The position numbers and the translations under genes were made by a program. The notes below the pieces were generated by a model. It ran no database searches, had not been told where the DNA came from, and worked only from the letters and a program-made list of their open reading frames with translations. Source: Macrocybe gigantea (taxonomy: Eukaryota; Basidiomycota; Agaricomycetes; Agaricales; Callistosporiaceae). Taken from it: a stretch of DNA of 64,000 nt. Location of the stretch: the NCBI GenBank assembly GCA_011319805.1, contig SJRY01000062.1, forward strand, positions 248,001 to 312,000, read 5' to 3'. Numbering within the stretch: the stretch's first letter is position 1; each line of letters begins with the position of its first letter. Positions 21,552 to 34,116 of this stretch are shown in pieces.

Positions 21552-23263
21552 CTATGTATTAAGGCAGATGCAGTACACTATCATATACACAGTAAAATAA
21601 TGACCCAAAAATTTCCCCAAACTACCAAACCGCTCGAACCCGTCACATGCGAGGGGCTCTTTGGCTCGTATTGACTTGATCCAACTGCGCCAGACCCCAC
21701 TAATAGTGGCCGTCACATTGGTCTCACCGCTGCTGGTTCTCGATTGCCCACTCCGACTTGAATCAAACGAGCTATGCGTGTCTGTCGATCCCTTTTGAGA
21801 GTGAGCGTAACGGCTGCGCGTGGGGATCTGTGGTTCGGAGGGTTGACCAGGGGATGGCGTGTATGCTGGAGGGTTATATCGCGGCCGTTGACCACTGTGA
21901 GTAGCCTGCATCGCGACATTGTCGTTCGGAGTTGTGCGCGCCGTCGAAGGGGCAAGACAGCATCCACAGGCACTATTGATCCGTCAGCACGTTTCCGGTC
22001 CGTCGCGACGGCCACTCTGTCCTTGGCTGGAACGAAATGCGCATCCAGAGGTTGGAGGGTAAATGGGGTAACGACGTTCTCGGGGTTTGTTACATTGGAA
22101 ACCAGCGGCGTCGCCCCGATTGGATGTGCAGGAGGCGGTGACGGCGCCATGACCATGCCATTCGAATAAGGAAGAGAGTGAGCGCTGCCATGTAGCGACG
22201 GCTGGCTTCGATAATGCAAAAGCGTTCCGTTACCGGAACCTATCGTTTTCTGCGAGGCGATAGATGCGTTCCGTCCATGGCCTTGCTGATGACTGTCTGC
22301 CAATCTCGTTCTCGTATGCCTCATGGCCCGACGGCGCAACAGGAAGCCAAGTCCAATCAGCAATCCTAGACCGACTAGGCCACCAACGACACCGCCTACG
22401 ATGGCAGCTATGGGCTTTGATGAATTGGCCTCGGCTGACGCTCCAAAGGAGGGAACGTCAGCGTGTCCTGAGCGGATGTCAGAATCTGGTCAAGTCCAAT
22501 CGTAGGTCAGTACCTTCTGAAGCTAGTTGATGAGCACCGGTCTCGTCGAATGCTTTTTCGGGCCAACTCGATGCTTCAGATAATAGATGTCGGGTCACAA
22601 ACAAATGGTCATGAGAAAAAGGCAATGACGTACGGTCTTGTGTGGCCCAGAAAGGCACCGCAAAACCGGCCGGAATCTGATACGAGGGAAAAGGTCTAAC
22701 CCATCGTTGGTTAGCTTCGTTAGCACAAGGATGCATTTAGACGCACTGAGATTGCAAGTCCTCAGAGGTACAGAGTGTGGAGTAGGAGGTCCAGCTAACC
22801 GCGACAAGTCAGATGAGTTACCGGGCGATCGATCGAGCTGTAATGACGAACGATATAACAAGGTTGGAGTAACCTTGGCAGACAGTGCAGCCAGACAGAA
22901 GGTTATACGCCACCCAAGAACTGAAATGCGAGTTTGGTATTCATTTCTGACGCCCGTAGCAGGCTCTCGCACCATTTGCAAGAATTAGGAACGGAAACGT
23001 TATAGCTCTCATGACCATTCAGTGGCGGTACTGTAGTCCCTAGAAAGCGATATCGAGTTATCTTGATGCCATGCATGTATCATCATCCATCACTTACGAC
23101 CAGTTGTACAAATTCCTTGCAACTGTGAAGCAATATCGCATGGCGAAACATGATTCGTGTTATCCATCCAGTTGAACTCGCCCTTGCAGACTGCCTGGGT
23201 GATAGCCTGTGCGCATGCTTGACGAATCGACCAGAGTGCTATCAGCAAAACGTAAAGCATCAT
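21552..23263 (-). CDS. Single-pass membrane protein with Cys-rich ectodomain, paralogue 2
   Basis: Starts with a clear signal peptide (MMLYVLLIALWSIRQACAQ), then AVCKGEFNWMDNTNHVSPC, TVPPLNGHESY, CKCSWVAYNLLSGCTVCQ, SYQIPAGFAVPFWATQD, EKAFDETGAHQLASEG, transmembrane helix VGGVVGGLVGLGLLIGLGF, and a tail with VTPFTLQPLD, ATDRKRADGSIVP and RYNPPAYTPSP. The block order, the Cys positions and most intron places match paralogue 1, so this is a local duplication. One base is missing near 22873: the exon ending CTVCQ and the next exon WTSYSTLC are out of phase by one, and paralogue 1 has an extra G at the same splice site. The ectodomain belongs to a family common in Agaricomycetes whose role is not known to me. 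Confidence 0.75.
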
Positions 23264-24125
23264 AAACCAACGCGACGTCAGCTATCAGGTAGGGCGGGGC
23301 CGTGGATGGGGAGAGAAGGTGACTCACAATTGACGTGGGAGATCGAACGAACGGTATATAAGCACAGATCTAGCAGGGAGATATGCGACCTCAAAAGTAA
23401 AGAGGCGGCTGCGGTCAAAATATATGGAGATAAGTTTTGCCCGGATTCTCGGCGATTGTGAAGAGGCGCATCCCGGTGGACGCCATAGAATACAAAATGT
23501 GGAATGAGGGTCAAGACCTGCCATCACGACATGTCATACGAAATCTTCCATGGAAAAAAGAAGACTTGTCAAGATGTCGGTTTCTCCCTCAAAATCATAC
23601 ATGTTGCTAATTTTGAGGCAGTATAGCCCTCTGACGTAGACGCTGGATGCTCCTTGCCCCTTCAAGGACTAGTTCACGGACTTTCCGCGAATCAAGGCAG
23701 AGATGATCCCATGATTAAAGTTGGAACGTACATCGTCGGACACAAAGTTGAAAGCAGACGAAGACAAGCGTACAATGAAGTTGGGCCTGGCTGTCAGGAT
23801 CCACTCTGGTCTGACGCGTTCTAGAGCGCTACCAAAGCTGTTGTTCTTGTGTACGGCTGAGAACACGTGTGTCGGGAGATTGAGAAGCATCCCACGTATC
23901 GACATGGAGTCTGGGGATCGGCTTCTCGGAGCACATGCGAGGGCGCACATCGCCAGACGTCCTCCAGGTTATGATACATTTCATTGGAGGGAACTTCGAA
24001 TTAGAATATGATGAGTAGATAATGATCCGACTGCTCCTGTCACGGGGAAATTACCGGATCTAGGGATAAATTAAAGGCAGTATCGTCTCTGATGATAGAG
24101 ACTTGGGAATAAATCGAGTTCAACC
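23264..24125. other. Intergenic, no supported gene
   Basis: A 93-codon minus frame at 23669-23950 and an overlapping plus frame are open but match nothing. It holds the paralogue 2 promoter and the end of the RSC gene. Confidence 0.4.
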
Positions 24126-27004
24126 TCAGTGAAGGGGGATCGTCAAGTCTTTCAAAGCAGTTCGCATGGTTTCAGTCACTGTCGGGCGTACATCAACGGT
24201 CGTTCGTTTCAAGGCCGGTTCGCCATTTGATCCCGTTGTTTCTGCTTTCCGTTTAGCCGCCAGAAATTGCAAATACGCCATGCTATATCGAGTTTCGGTG
24301 GGCCGCGGAGTGTCAACAGGTGGAGCAGGGAACCAAAGAACTTCGTTGGTGTCGGGATCGCGGTCAAAATGTTTAGCTAGAGAAGAATCATCAAGCTAAT
24401 TGCCGGCCAACAAGGATTGAAGACGGGACTCACTAGTTGCTGGAGGTAACTTCTCAATCTGGGCATTTTGACTAAGATAGGTCGTTCCCCCGGCAGCGGT
24501 GATAACAGATCGATCGGGACCAGTTGGTCGGTGCATGTGTGGCTGGTACGGCTGTGCCGCTGGGATGCACTGATGTGTTCCTGTAGCGTTTGACGCCTGA
24601 GCGCTACCGGGAGATAACTTGTTTGGCACACCGTCCGCTGCACTTCTTCGCGATCTCTTCCTGCCCGAGCCAACATCTCCTTTGTCATCATCGGGCTTTT
24701 CGTCGATGATGCCCCCTGGGCCCTTGAGCGAACTTTTGCTCTTGCCTAAGAATGGACTTGGCAACCGGTTTGGCATGACAGTGCGCTCGAATGGGTAGAT
24801 CGGCATGAAGTCTGCACTCTTGCGGACGTCTTCTGGTACGCAAGAGTTCCAATTTTTGATTTTGACAAAGACGCGTTCACGATCGTTGTATCTTGAATCA
24901 CATACGTAAAGCGGGAAGCCGATGTACCAGGACGGTGGACGAGGTCGACCTCGAATATGCCGTGCAGTAAATTGGCATGCGACCTTTTCGATTATATCCT
25001 CCACTGGGTGGTCAGCGAAGTGACCTCAAGTCACGCAAGAGTCAACAAACATTCCAATAAGGCAGATCGTTTGACTTACTGGTTTTGAACACTTCTCCTT
25101 CCCAAAACGTCCTGTTTGTGGAATGGAAAGTCTAGAACCGGCATGATGAGAGAACACTCCCCCGATGTTCGCTACATACCTGTTCCGGTCGATAATACCA
25201 AGCAACAGTGAGACCTTGTTGGCCTTTTTTGGATCTGTGGCCCATATTAGTTGCACTGGTACCTCGATACAGGGAATGGGACCTACGGTTCTTCAGACAT
25301 CCAGCATTTAAATACTTGACCAATGATCGGACGGCTTGGATCGTCCGGATTGCTCAAATGCAACCAATCAGCCAACTTGATGGTCCATCCCTTGTAATGA
25401 ATTTCATCGACGAAAGTGCGATCTTTCGATATAATGCGACCAGTGGTTACGCCCGGTATTCCCTCACCGTCCGTACCATGCACGGGCTTGATGTTCCCGG
25501 GGCCGGCGCGTAGAGATGCAAAGTTGGTCGTCGTGTGATATGGAGGGCCAGGAGGGGGATGGGAAGATGTAAGTTCCTGATACAAACGCTAATACAGTCT
25601 TAAGTTGAAGAACTCTACAGATTAAGCTCTCAGAGGCACTTACCTGTAGAAATAGCACTCGTCCGTATGGCTCTGTACAAGGTTTATGCCATCGTCGGGC
25701 CTTTTCAAACAGACGCAGCATGTCCATATCAAACTCTTTTGACGCTGCATAGCTCTTGGAGCGTGCCCTACTCTGGAGAAAATAGTCAATGACGAGCCGC
25801 TGGATGAGTTCGCAGCAAATTACCTCAATAAGTTTAATGGACAAGGGTATCTAAAATTGATCAGGACGGCATCCTCCGATAGACAAGAGAGTCTTACGGA
25901 GTAGGATAAGTAAGGTATGTTTGATTCTTCTGGCACACTCTCTAAGGCGGTTACTATACGGTTTCCGCTATGAAGGAGATATCAAGCCAGAGTAAGATTA
26001 AGAAATAAGGAGACTTACATAATGTCTTTATAACCCTTTATCGCATGAACAATCTCTATAACACGCTCCTGATGAGATTTTTAATATCAGCACTGAGATG
26101 TGACGGCATTGAACAGTTACTTTACCTGGCTAACGTCCTCCATCCACCCCTCATCCCCAAAGCCTGGCCATCTTGGAAGACCTTTTTCCAATTGCTTGAT
26201 GAGTTCCTCACTGTCCGGATCGCGCTCCATCACGAATTCGTCGTCCTGGCCCTCTGCCCCGGAAGACATTATATCCACATCCATGTCGGTCGATTCCTGC
26301 ATTGCTGATCTTGGCCTTATCGGAACCGGTTTCAAATAAGTACTAGTACTTGCCACAGGAACAGCTTGATTGGTAGGCGTAGCTGTTCTGGCAGGTGTTG
26401 AAGCAGGATTAGGAGTGGAGGCTTTGAGCGAGGGTATTGAAGTGGGAGCAGGGGATGATTTTACTTGTGGAGGTTGTGATCTGGCAGCTTCCTCGGCAAC
26501 TTTATGGACCTTTTGGGCAGAGGAAGGTGGTGGCGAAGTTCGTCCAGGTGGAAGAACAGACCGCTTTTTCCACTCGGTTTCAAGGACTGTCTGGGTATGA
26601 AAGTGAGATCGCCTTTCAGTTCAGCGGCATATAGAAACACACCTTCAGTGTCTGCGCATCCGTGGCAATCTGGCTGCTCGGCTCGTTGTAAAATAAAGCA
26701 TTCCAAAAGACGAGGGACAGATCGGTATATACGTCTAAGGCGTCCTTGTAACGCCCTTTTTCGACGCTTGCCTTTACGTTGTTCAGGCACCGTGGTTCCG
26801 GGATAACCTTGGAACAGAAATATCAGCCCCCCGATGCCGATGAAATGGTAGCATGTAAACCTCATAATACTGGGGCCAGTCCGTTCTATCAACTAAGTCC
26901 AGGAACATCGCCGCAAGCTGCCGCTTACCGCGAGGGGCCGTAGTCGATAGAATTACATTTATGACCTCGAGAACTGCCGTTGTTTGAACAGAGGTGATAG
27001 GCAT
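24126..27004 (-). CDS. RSC1: RSC1/RSC2-type chromatin remodelling subunit (bromodomains + BAH)
   Basis: Rsc1/Rsc2 guide the RSC remodeller to acetylated nucleosomes. The first bromodomain runs from the start (MFLDLVDRTDWPQYYEVIPE, then SLVFWNALFYNEPSSQI, with the acetyl-lysine-binding Asn). A Pro/Ser/Thr linker and an acidic stretch follow. The second bromodomain ends IPLSIKLIEARARSKSYAAS and DMDMLRLFEKARRWH. The BAH domain contains DEIHYKGWTIKLADWLHL, RPIIGQVFK, WYYRPEQ, RTFWEGEVFKT and ARPRPPSW-like PPSWYIGFPLYVCDSRYN. The C-terminus keeps the family block HFDRDPDTNEVLWFPAPPVD. About ten introns of 50-70 nt were traced. The stop is at 24128-24126 and the start Met at 27004 has no in-frame alternative. 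Whether it is the RSC1 or RSC2 orthologue is not a meaningful distinction outside yeast. Confidence 0.9.
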
Positions 27005-27395
27005 CTCGTGTCAAGGTGGACTTGGATGCAGAGAGGCGTTACACATGCAACGTGACAGATCACGCTTTTGTGACGCTTGTGCTCTCTCAACTGCCGTTTT
27101 CTTCAAAAGCTGAACCGAAAGTCCAATCCAGCGCTCCGAACTGAATCCCAGAATTCAAGGCTACAATTGTGGTCGCCAAGCAAAACAGAGCTTTTCTTTA
27201 GATCATGTATCAAGAGAATAACTGTCCACTGGCTTCTCCCGACATAGTGCCGATTCCAAGTCCTATTCCCCTACTCCAAGTATCGATAATTCCATTCAAA
27301 ATTGTCTGGCTGTCATGTGTTCCTTCCGAAATGCTTCCAAGCCATGACATTAAATCTGCTTTCGATCTTGACTGGCCATGGGAAAAGGGCCACCT
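27005..27395. promoter_or_regulatory. Gap between the C2H2 gene end and the RSC start
   Basis: About 390 bp with no convincing frame. It must include the promoter of the RSC1/2 gene and the 3' end of the zinc-finger gene, both on the minus strand. Confidence 0.45.
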
Positions 27396-28813
27396 TCAAA
27401 AGACTAGCACGCGTCCCATCATGTACCCATGGCCTCCCCCGATATTCAAGTTCCTAACGTCTTTGCCGCGGAGGCCAATTCCGATGCTCAGTCCAGGACC
27501 CGGGAGTACGTCTTTCCAACCGGAGGGATGATACGGGGCAGACGAGACATTCTCATCCCAAGAGTCTCTTTCCTCTCGCGGCAAGCTTCGTTTGACAGGC
27601 GGCAAGGGCACTGGCGTGGCCTTCTGCGCCTCGGGCGGTGAAAGGTTAAATGAAAGCAATGAAGGCGGTACCCATCGCGATGGCGAAGGCGCTCGTCTGC
27701 GCCGCTTCTGCGTCGGCGGCTTGTGTGGCGCATTTGCGCGTCCCTTGTCTGTTGGTTGAAACGAGGTTGAATCTGTGGCGTCGCTGGCTCCCCTTGGCGG
27801 TGAGGTGCCTTGGCTCCTGCCCAAAGACGTCTCAGCGGCGGCACCTGCCAAAGCGGCTTTATTGCCGACGTTGTTGACCGGTTTCAGAACGCATCTTTTG
27901 ACATGGCGATTGAGATTTGACGCGACACCGAAGCGGCGTCCACACGTCTCGCAGACGAACGCTAGAAGTCGTAGGTCATAGTCAGCATGAGTGCCTTGTA
28001 AGATTGTCGCTGGTATTACAAACCTTTCTCTCCCGTATGAACTAGGAGGTGCTGCAAAACCACAAGTACCACGTCAGCGTATCATTATTGCTTCCAAGAG
28101 TACGGACCATTTCTTACCTTTCTCAGGGTGCTCGGCCTATCAAATCTACGGCCATGAAGCTTCAGTGCAGTGCGACATTCAATAATCAATCTAGACCGAC
28201 CTTTTGTGGCACATGGTACAGGCGTGTTTCCTTTCCCTCGGGACATTATCAGGGGCAGCTGGCGCTGACCCCGTTTCCTGCCTGACGGATACATCCCATT
28301 CACTGTGCTCTGATCTTGACTTGGCGATAAGCCGGCAGCGGGCTGGAAAGTCGTTTGAAGAGGACTGCCCTCAGATGGAGCATTGGGATTCAACAACACA
28401 GCCATGGACGCGGGAGTGGGCAGCTGGGCGGTTGGCGAATGCACGATGGTCGGCGGATCTGTCGAGCTTTTAATCATGGAATAATCGGCGACGGTTCTGT
28501 GGGCCTCCGGCGCTGCAGCAACTCCATGGACCGATTCGGACACGCCTGACCACTGCCACTGTTGCTCGTGATAACAGTCTGTTAATCCCTCGGGTCGAAA
28601 ATATGCGTCGTCAGTCAATGGTGCGCCGGTGATTGCCATTCCGGTGGAGTACAGAGAGCTGCAGGCGGCCAGACTGGAGGAGGTCGACCTGGGTTGTAGG
28701 TCTCCGCGGTCTGAAAAATATTGGCACTCTTGATGTGGGTAAGAGAGCGATGATCCCTCTGAGAAGCTTGTGTAGTGTGGTTCACTCGTCGAGAAATAAT
28801 GGTCGGGCGCCAC
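27396..28813 (-). CDS. C2H2 zinc-finger transcription factor
   Basis: After a Ser/Pro/Gln-rich N-terminal region of roughly 180 residues there are two adjacent fingers. The first, CTMCHKRFDRPSTLRKHLLVH, is split by introns; spacing is C-x2-C-x12-H-x3-H. A TGEKAF linker leads to CETCGRRFGVASNLNRHVKRC (C-x2-C-x12-H-x3-C). A basic, Pro-rich C-terminus contains QKRRRRAPSPSRW, a likely nuclear signal. Introns fall inside finger 1, after LRK and after TGEK. Just before finger 1 (near 28280) the frame of the N-terminal exon and the frame leading into VPRERKHACTMC differ by one base, which fits a missing base better than an intron. DNA-binding targets are unknown. Confidence 0.85.
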
Positions 28814-30196
28814 GCGATACAGGCCATGAAGGCCATAGGCGTTATGCTGGGGGGGAAGCAGTACTGCTGCGTCTGCATAGCGAATGTGTGGAGGACGGAA
28901 AAGCGGGTAGCTGGATCAGCCTCGTTGGTGTTATATATTATTATAATGAGTCAATACGTCTCTGGACGCTTTCCCCCTGTGAATGAGGCGAGAATTCGGA
29001 AAGTCTGGACACCTGCCACACACCTCGAGTCCTTCGCGGACGTTTTACGTAGAGGTCGCGGAGCTATGTACCCTGAAGCCTTTCCGATCTTCTCTGTCGC
29101 ATGGCGAAGAAGCGAATGAACACCCTGTTCTTGCAGGGCCCTATTTTGCCGTTACCAGCGTAACTAATCCGCAACGCGGCCGCTTTTGACAGGAGTAATG
29201 GCGATGGCGATTATACACATCGCGAGTCCTATCGATATTGTGGCGTGCCTATTTCGATATTTATTGGCACGCCTCTTTATGGTATCTGCAAGTGTTTCCC
29301 AGATGGTCCTCAGGAGATTCGTGCTGAAGATGGAGGAATGTCTTCTCAGAACTCTCCGGCCTGGCTGCGGCATTCCGATAAATTCTCTGAGAAGTTTCGC
29401 GCATTCCGCACCAACCGAGCTGCCTGCTTGAGATCTCTATCGTGATTGACCACATGCACCGGCCCATGTGTCTATCCGCACATCGATCTATACAAGACGG
29501 TGCGACTTGTGATCTGCGCCATCGCAACAGGTGGACGATTCTCTACAGCTTTCTCGAAATTACCTCTGCAGGGTGCACGATTTTTTTCTCAGGAGAAGGT
29601 TTGACGATTAAACGGAAAAGAGGTGGCCGTCGAGGCGTTGCCTTCCGAACGGGTGACTGGAGAGTGTCAAAGACCCTAAATAGCGACTTCTTCGCCTCGT
29701 GTGCGCAGTTGCTCCCACACCTGCTCGACGTGCTATAGCCATTGTTGTCCATTTTTTTGCCCAAAAAAAGTTAATTTCCAGTTCGATCAGCTCGTTTGCT
29801 ATCTGAATATCTGCTGTCGTTCATTCGCTTGGCCGTTCAAAATGGTCACCGGGCTCTTCCTCTGCAGGAGCGGAGGCGATCTACATGTAGAGCCCATGAC
29901 CCTGCATGCTTCCCGCGAAGGGTCTTATTTCATCACTCAGCAAGACCGTATATGTACATCATCCTTGTGACAACCTCATGATGGTTTCTATTTCTGCTAA
30001 GCCACATTGGCGGATGATCGAAAACGGTCTCAAATTGTATGCGATCGACATACACGAGGTCATACGACTTCGAAGTTTATATGTGCGATCCTGGAGTGAT
30101 ATAGTAGCTAAGAAAAAGGACATCGAATGTGACATATCAAAGACAGATTTTTAGATACTGTATTGATCGGAGGAGATAAAGGTCACACCAGGAGTT
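28814..30196. other. Intergenic with a possible small tail-anchored protein
   Basis: A minus frame at 29164-29373 ends in a hydrophobic segment (ATISIGLAMCIIAIAITPV) after a basic stretch, as in a tail-anchored or mitochondrial protein. A frame at 29543-29764 could be an upstream exon, but I could not join them in phase. The remainder, including 29950-30190, shows nothing. Treat as an unresolved small gene at best. Confidence 0.3.
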
Positions 30197-33100
30197 TTAT
30201 TTCGTCAGCTTATTGAACAGCTTGTTCCCGGCTAAGATACAGAGGCAATTAGTTCCGTGCAAGGCGACAAAAAGAGAAGGAATGTTTACTTTGTGCAAGA
30301 GAACCAACACTGCTCTCCAGTTGTTCTCGAGTCTTTTTCCCCGCTATCCTGTCAACAGCATTCAGAGCAAAACCAAAAGGACCGGAGCTTGTAGATGAAT
30401 ATGCCGACGGAAAAGACGGTCCCGATGATGACGACTGCGTGTAAGGATGAGTCGGTGGACCTGGACCATCCCCGTGCCAGTCTTAATTAAAGCGACCGAA
30501 AGAGGCAGCCAAATTTCTAAATTGACTTACGCGGTGGAATAGCGGGTGGGCCAGGAGGTTTCGGGCTTCCCGGACGCCAACCGCCAGCTGGTGAACCATG
30601 ATAGGGGTTACCGGAAGGCTCGGGAATGATGTAGTTTGGCGAGTAAGAAGATGAGTGCGAAGATGTTGGGGCCTGCGAACCACCGGATACGTTGTAGTGA
30701 TCTCCGATTTGGGGAAATTGAACGCCATGCTCGCTTGTCGTAGCCCCGATCCATAAGGATAGCTCTGTTGCGGAAATGACGGCAATGCAGTGTAACTGCT
30801 TTGGCCAGGATATGTTGAGGTTCCATATGCCGGCTCTGAACCAACATGCAGTGGAGTAAGACCTGGACCCGCAAGTGGCGAAGGCGCATAACTCATTTGA
30901 CCCGGATATTGTGAAGCGGCAGGTGGTGTATAAGATGAAACAGGGGGATAGGGTGACACGTCAGATGAGGAGGAGAATGGCGGCATTGGGTTGGATGACG
31001 ATGGACCTGCATCTGGGAATCGGACATCATTGGCAACACCGGATCCATATGGATATGAATCAAGTGAGTGGTAAATTGAGCTTGACGGATGCGAAGTCGA
31101 AGGTTGGGAGTGCTGAGGATAATGGATGGATGAACCGCTAATGGAAGTGTGTGGCTTTAATTTCGAGGGAGGTGCGACAGATGAAGCAGTGAAAGTTTGT
31201 GGCCGTTGCAGTTGTGCACCGGTTGCGGACATTATCTGGCCGGGATAGGTAGATGTAGGTGGCCGTTGGCTACTGTTAGGCTTCACGCCCCACTCAGGAG
31301 GGGGCCACGCCATCTGTGACCAGGGGTCGGGTTCGTTCTGAATCTGCTGGGAAGATGCGGCAGGTCCTGCTGATGCAGATTGATAGGGTCTGCTAGATTG
31401 TGAAGATTGAGGACGTGATTGCAAAGACGCTCCGGGATGCGACGATAGTAAGCCCGACGCAGCAGGGTGTGCCGGATGCAATGGCGGCGGACTGATGTTC
31501 GTTGGCCCTCCTGAGTCTGCAGCCTGGGTTTGTGAAGAAATTCCATATCGCTCGAATTCGTTCGTCAAAGACGTGATAGGATCTTGTAAGTGCGAAGTAG
31601 TCGAAGGACGCTCGCCATATGGTTGCTGGGGTCGGGAATTGGTATTAACTGTTGGAGGACCGGAAGGGCGAGCACTTCCTGCAGAAGGCGTGGAAGTAGA
31701 AGTGCCACTTATCATCGGAGGCGACGAATGAGCGGCAGCAGGCGTTGATGCGCCGTTTGCTGCTGCAGAAGCAGACACAGAAACTTGTAATGCAGCGGAG
31801 GTGGAGGCGGCCTGAGGTTGGGGTACAGTTGCAGGTACGTCTTCTGCTTCTAATGTGTATGGTGGAGGGGGAGCTTGATCCTTTTCATCCCTTTGCGCTG
31901 CCAACCACTCCTGGTAGGACTGCCCGCCGCTCACAGATGCTCCATGCTCCAGCTCCTTGGAGGAGCCAGAGACGAAATCTCCAACTGTCGAATCCACATC
32001 TTCGTACCTCGGCCGAGATCCCCAATAATCTTGAAGCTCCTTGGAAGGAAAAGTTTCATGTATTCGCCGCTCGCTTCGAAGACCTTCTGCGGCGAAGCCG
32101 CATATTCTCATATACCTGCATACCATAAACGATGAATTAAATCAAGAAGGCATATAGGAGAGCAAAGCTAACCAATCTGAAGGTAAATCGTAACCGTCTT
32201 CATCTAATGCCATAAATGGGAATTTATCGGATTCTGGGAGTAGTCGCTTGTTCGTAACAATGGGCATTAATGCTGTGCCTTCATCGTACCTAGATGAAAT
32301 AACTGAGAGGTAGTTAATACGCAAACGTGTTGGTGCATACTCGTCCCACATCGCTCCGTACATCGTCCGGACACCCAGCCTCTTGGCATTAACAATTTGC
32401 TGCCACAAAAACCGGCCGCCGTTTCTCTTGATATCATTGAATCCCCATTTGCCTTCCGAAAGATTGAAACCCTAGCATGGTGATTAGAAATACGTCGCAT
32501 AATAGGGTCTGCGATTTTAACATGCCGATCCTCCAGGGAAAATGACAGGAATATAGTCAATTTTCCTCCCTTCCTCGTTGCGTCTCTTGATGAGCTCCAT
32601 GTCGCCTTTCATTTTCGTTTCGGCGAAGTCATCGGCCTCTTGTTCGGTTCGGTAACGGCCAATAGTCCATGGCGATATTGCGTCGAATTCGTTCAGCCAG
32701 ACGTCCAGGAAGTCCTTGTTTCGATCCGCGTCATGCTCTGCCGTACGCCAATGGGCTGGAGTGCCCGCCATGATATAGGCTCCACCAGGCGTCATGTTCC
32801 GGATGTATGTGGTAATGGCTCGAACGAGCGCAGGAGTGTGCCCTGAATTTTCAAATCCAAAACCTGTGCAATTTTGAGTGACCGCCGATCGATGAAGGTC
32901 TGAATGTCATTAATTACCCCAAAGAGCTACGACCGGCTTTCCCTTTTCCCTGAGATAATTTGGACTATCCAGAATGCCCTGTTTCCGAACGAGATGAATC
33001 CAATCACGTTCCAGAACCCTTCGTATACATCGGCTGGTACTCCAGAGACATCGTACCTGTGGTTGCAAGAATTAATGAATTTTGAGCATTGCAAGTACGG

Positions 33101-33892
33101 ATCGATGCATGCCCACATGATGGCAAAAACCCTGCCTTCTTTCTCGGCAGCTTCCATGACCCTTTGGCCTACCTCGTCACGGATGTTTCTTATGCCTTCA
33201 TTGCCCGCTTCGAGATCACATTGGCCTGCGAAGCGCTGGAGAAAGGCACCGTCGATTCCATGCTCTGCCATCCAATGGAAATGCCTTTTAAGGAGTGTCA
33301 GAGCAACGAATCGCAATATCCCGGAGGATACGCACCTTTGAACAGTCTTGGGGTGGCGAGAGGAAAACAGAAACGCCTGTTCACCGGACTTGTGATGTAG
33401 GCCGGGCGCAGGGAATAACTCTGAGGGAGAGTAGCTCGATATATCGGGCCAGACATCTGTATTTGGGCGTCCGCCGTCAGGGATAGGAAAATTGAACCAG
33501 TGTAGCCATCCATGATGTCCTGCAGCATCAAAAGCACAGACGATAAGATACCATCTCCTATCAACAAGAAACACGAACCAGGTCCGACTGGCTCGCCATC
33601 GCCACCACATGTAAACCTGGAAAATCCGGCAGTGAGACACATGTACGAAAGCGTTCGCGCCATCGATCGCAATTATATGAAGACGCGACCGAAGCAAGCG
33701 CGGTTCTGGGTATAGAGCGGGCGGCTCACTCACCAGCCTTGATATCCAACCAAGAACTTGTCCTGGACAGTGGATGGATTCGCTCTGACGGCCCATCTAG
33801 AGTCAGACCAAAAGATATAGGGATATACTGTAGAGACAGATTCACCTTTTGAGTATCCTCTCTGGTCCCTTTCCACTTCCAATGTTCGACAT
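30197..33892 (-). CDS. GH99/GH71-like glycoside hydrolase with long Pro/Ser-rich C-terminal tail
   Basis: The N-terminal half matches the glycan-hydrolase group often named xylosidase/arabinosidase (GH99-like TIM barrel): DKFLVGYQGWFTCGGDGEP, LHWFNFPIPDGGRPNTDVWP, RHFHWMAEHGIDGAFLQRF, VISPWT-like AISPWTIGRYR, YIPVIFPGGS, RNGGRFLWQQI and MYGAMWDEYDEGTALMP, then YMRICGFAAEGLR. The barrel is followed without a stop by a tail of over 400 residues with APPPPYTLEAEDVPA, repeated YPG and PYGSG motifs and a final helix RIAGKKTREQLESS. The start MSNIGSGKGPERILKR has no signal peptide, so the enzyme is probably not secreted by the classical route. Roughly a dozen introns were traced, including 30540-30480 and the last one before the stop at 30199-30197. 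The PPPPY motif could bind WW domains. Confidence 0.8.
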
Positions 33893-34116
33893 GGTGTACG
33901 TGAGTTGAACAAAATCTATAGAGAACGTCGAGAATGCCAGCGATGAAGGCTACAGACGGTGGAGGGACGGATGCGCAGCGTGCACTGCTTCGTTCTGGGC
34001 AAAGACAGCCTAAAAGTTTTGACAGCCATCATCGCCGCAACTGGCAACTGGCCCTGGCTGGGCACAGCATTCCTCTGTTCCAACTTCCAACTCTCATCGA
34101 CGCCACCGTCCGGCTC
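33893..34116. promoter_or_regulatory. 224-bp divergent promoter between GH-like gene and P-loop kinase
   Basis: The two start codons face away from each other across 224 bp, so both genes must share this control region. I see no TATA box. Both products act on sugars or nucleosides, but a shared pathway is only a guess. Confidence 0.55.

Noticed and set aside
30483..32126. A single 547-codon minus frame taken as a separate gene
   Set aside because: It is the 3' part of the glycoside hydrolase-like gene: a good intron joins it to DLPSDW upstream, and its last stretch is in the wrong frame compared with the Pro/Ser-rich continuation.
32927..33796. 289-codon frame starting MGRQSESIHCPG as the hydrolase start
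   Set aside because: Starts inside an intron; splicing from the ATG at 33892 gives WAVRANPSTVQDKFLVGYQGW, which fits the family.
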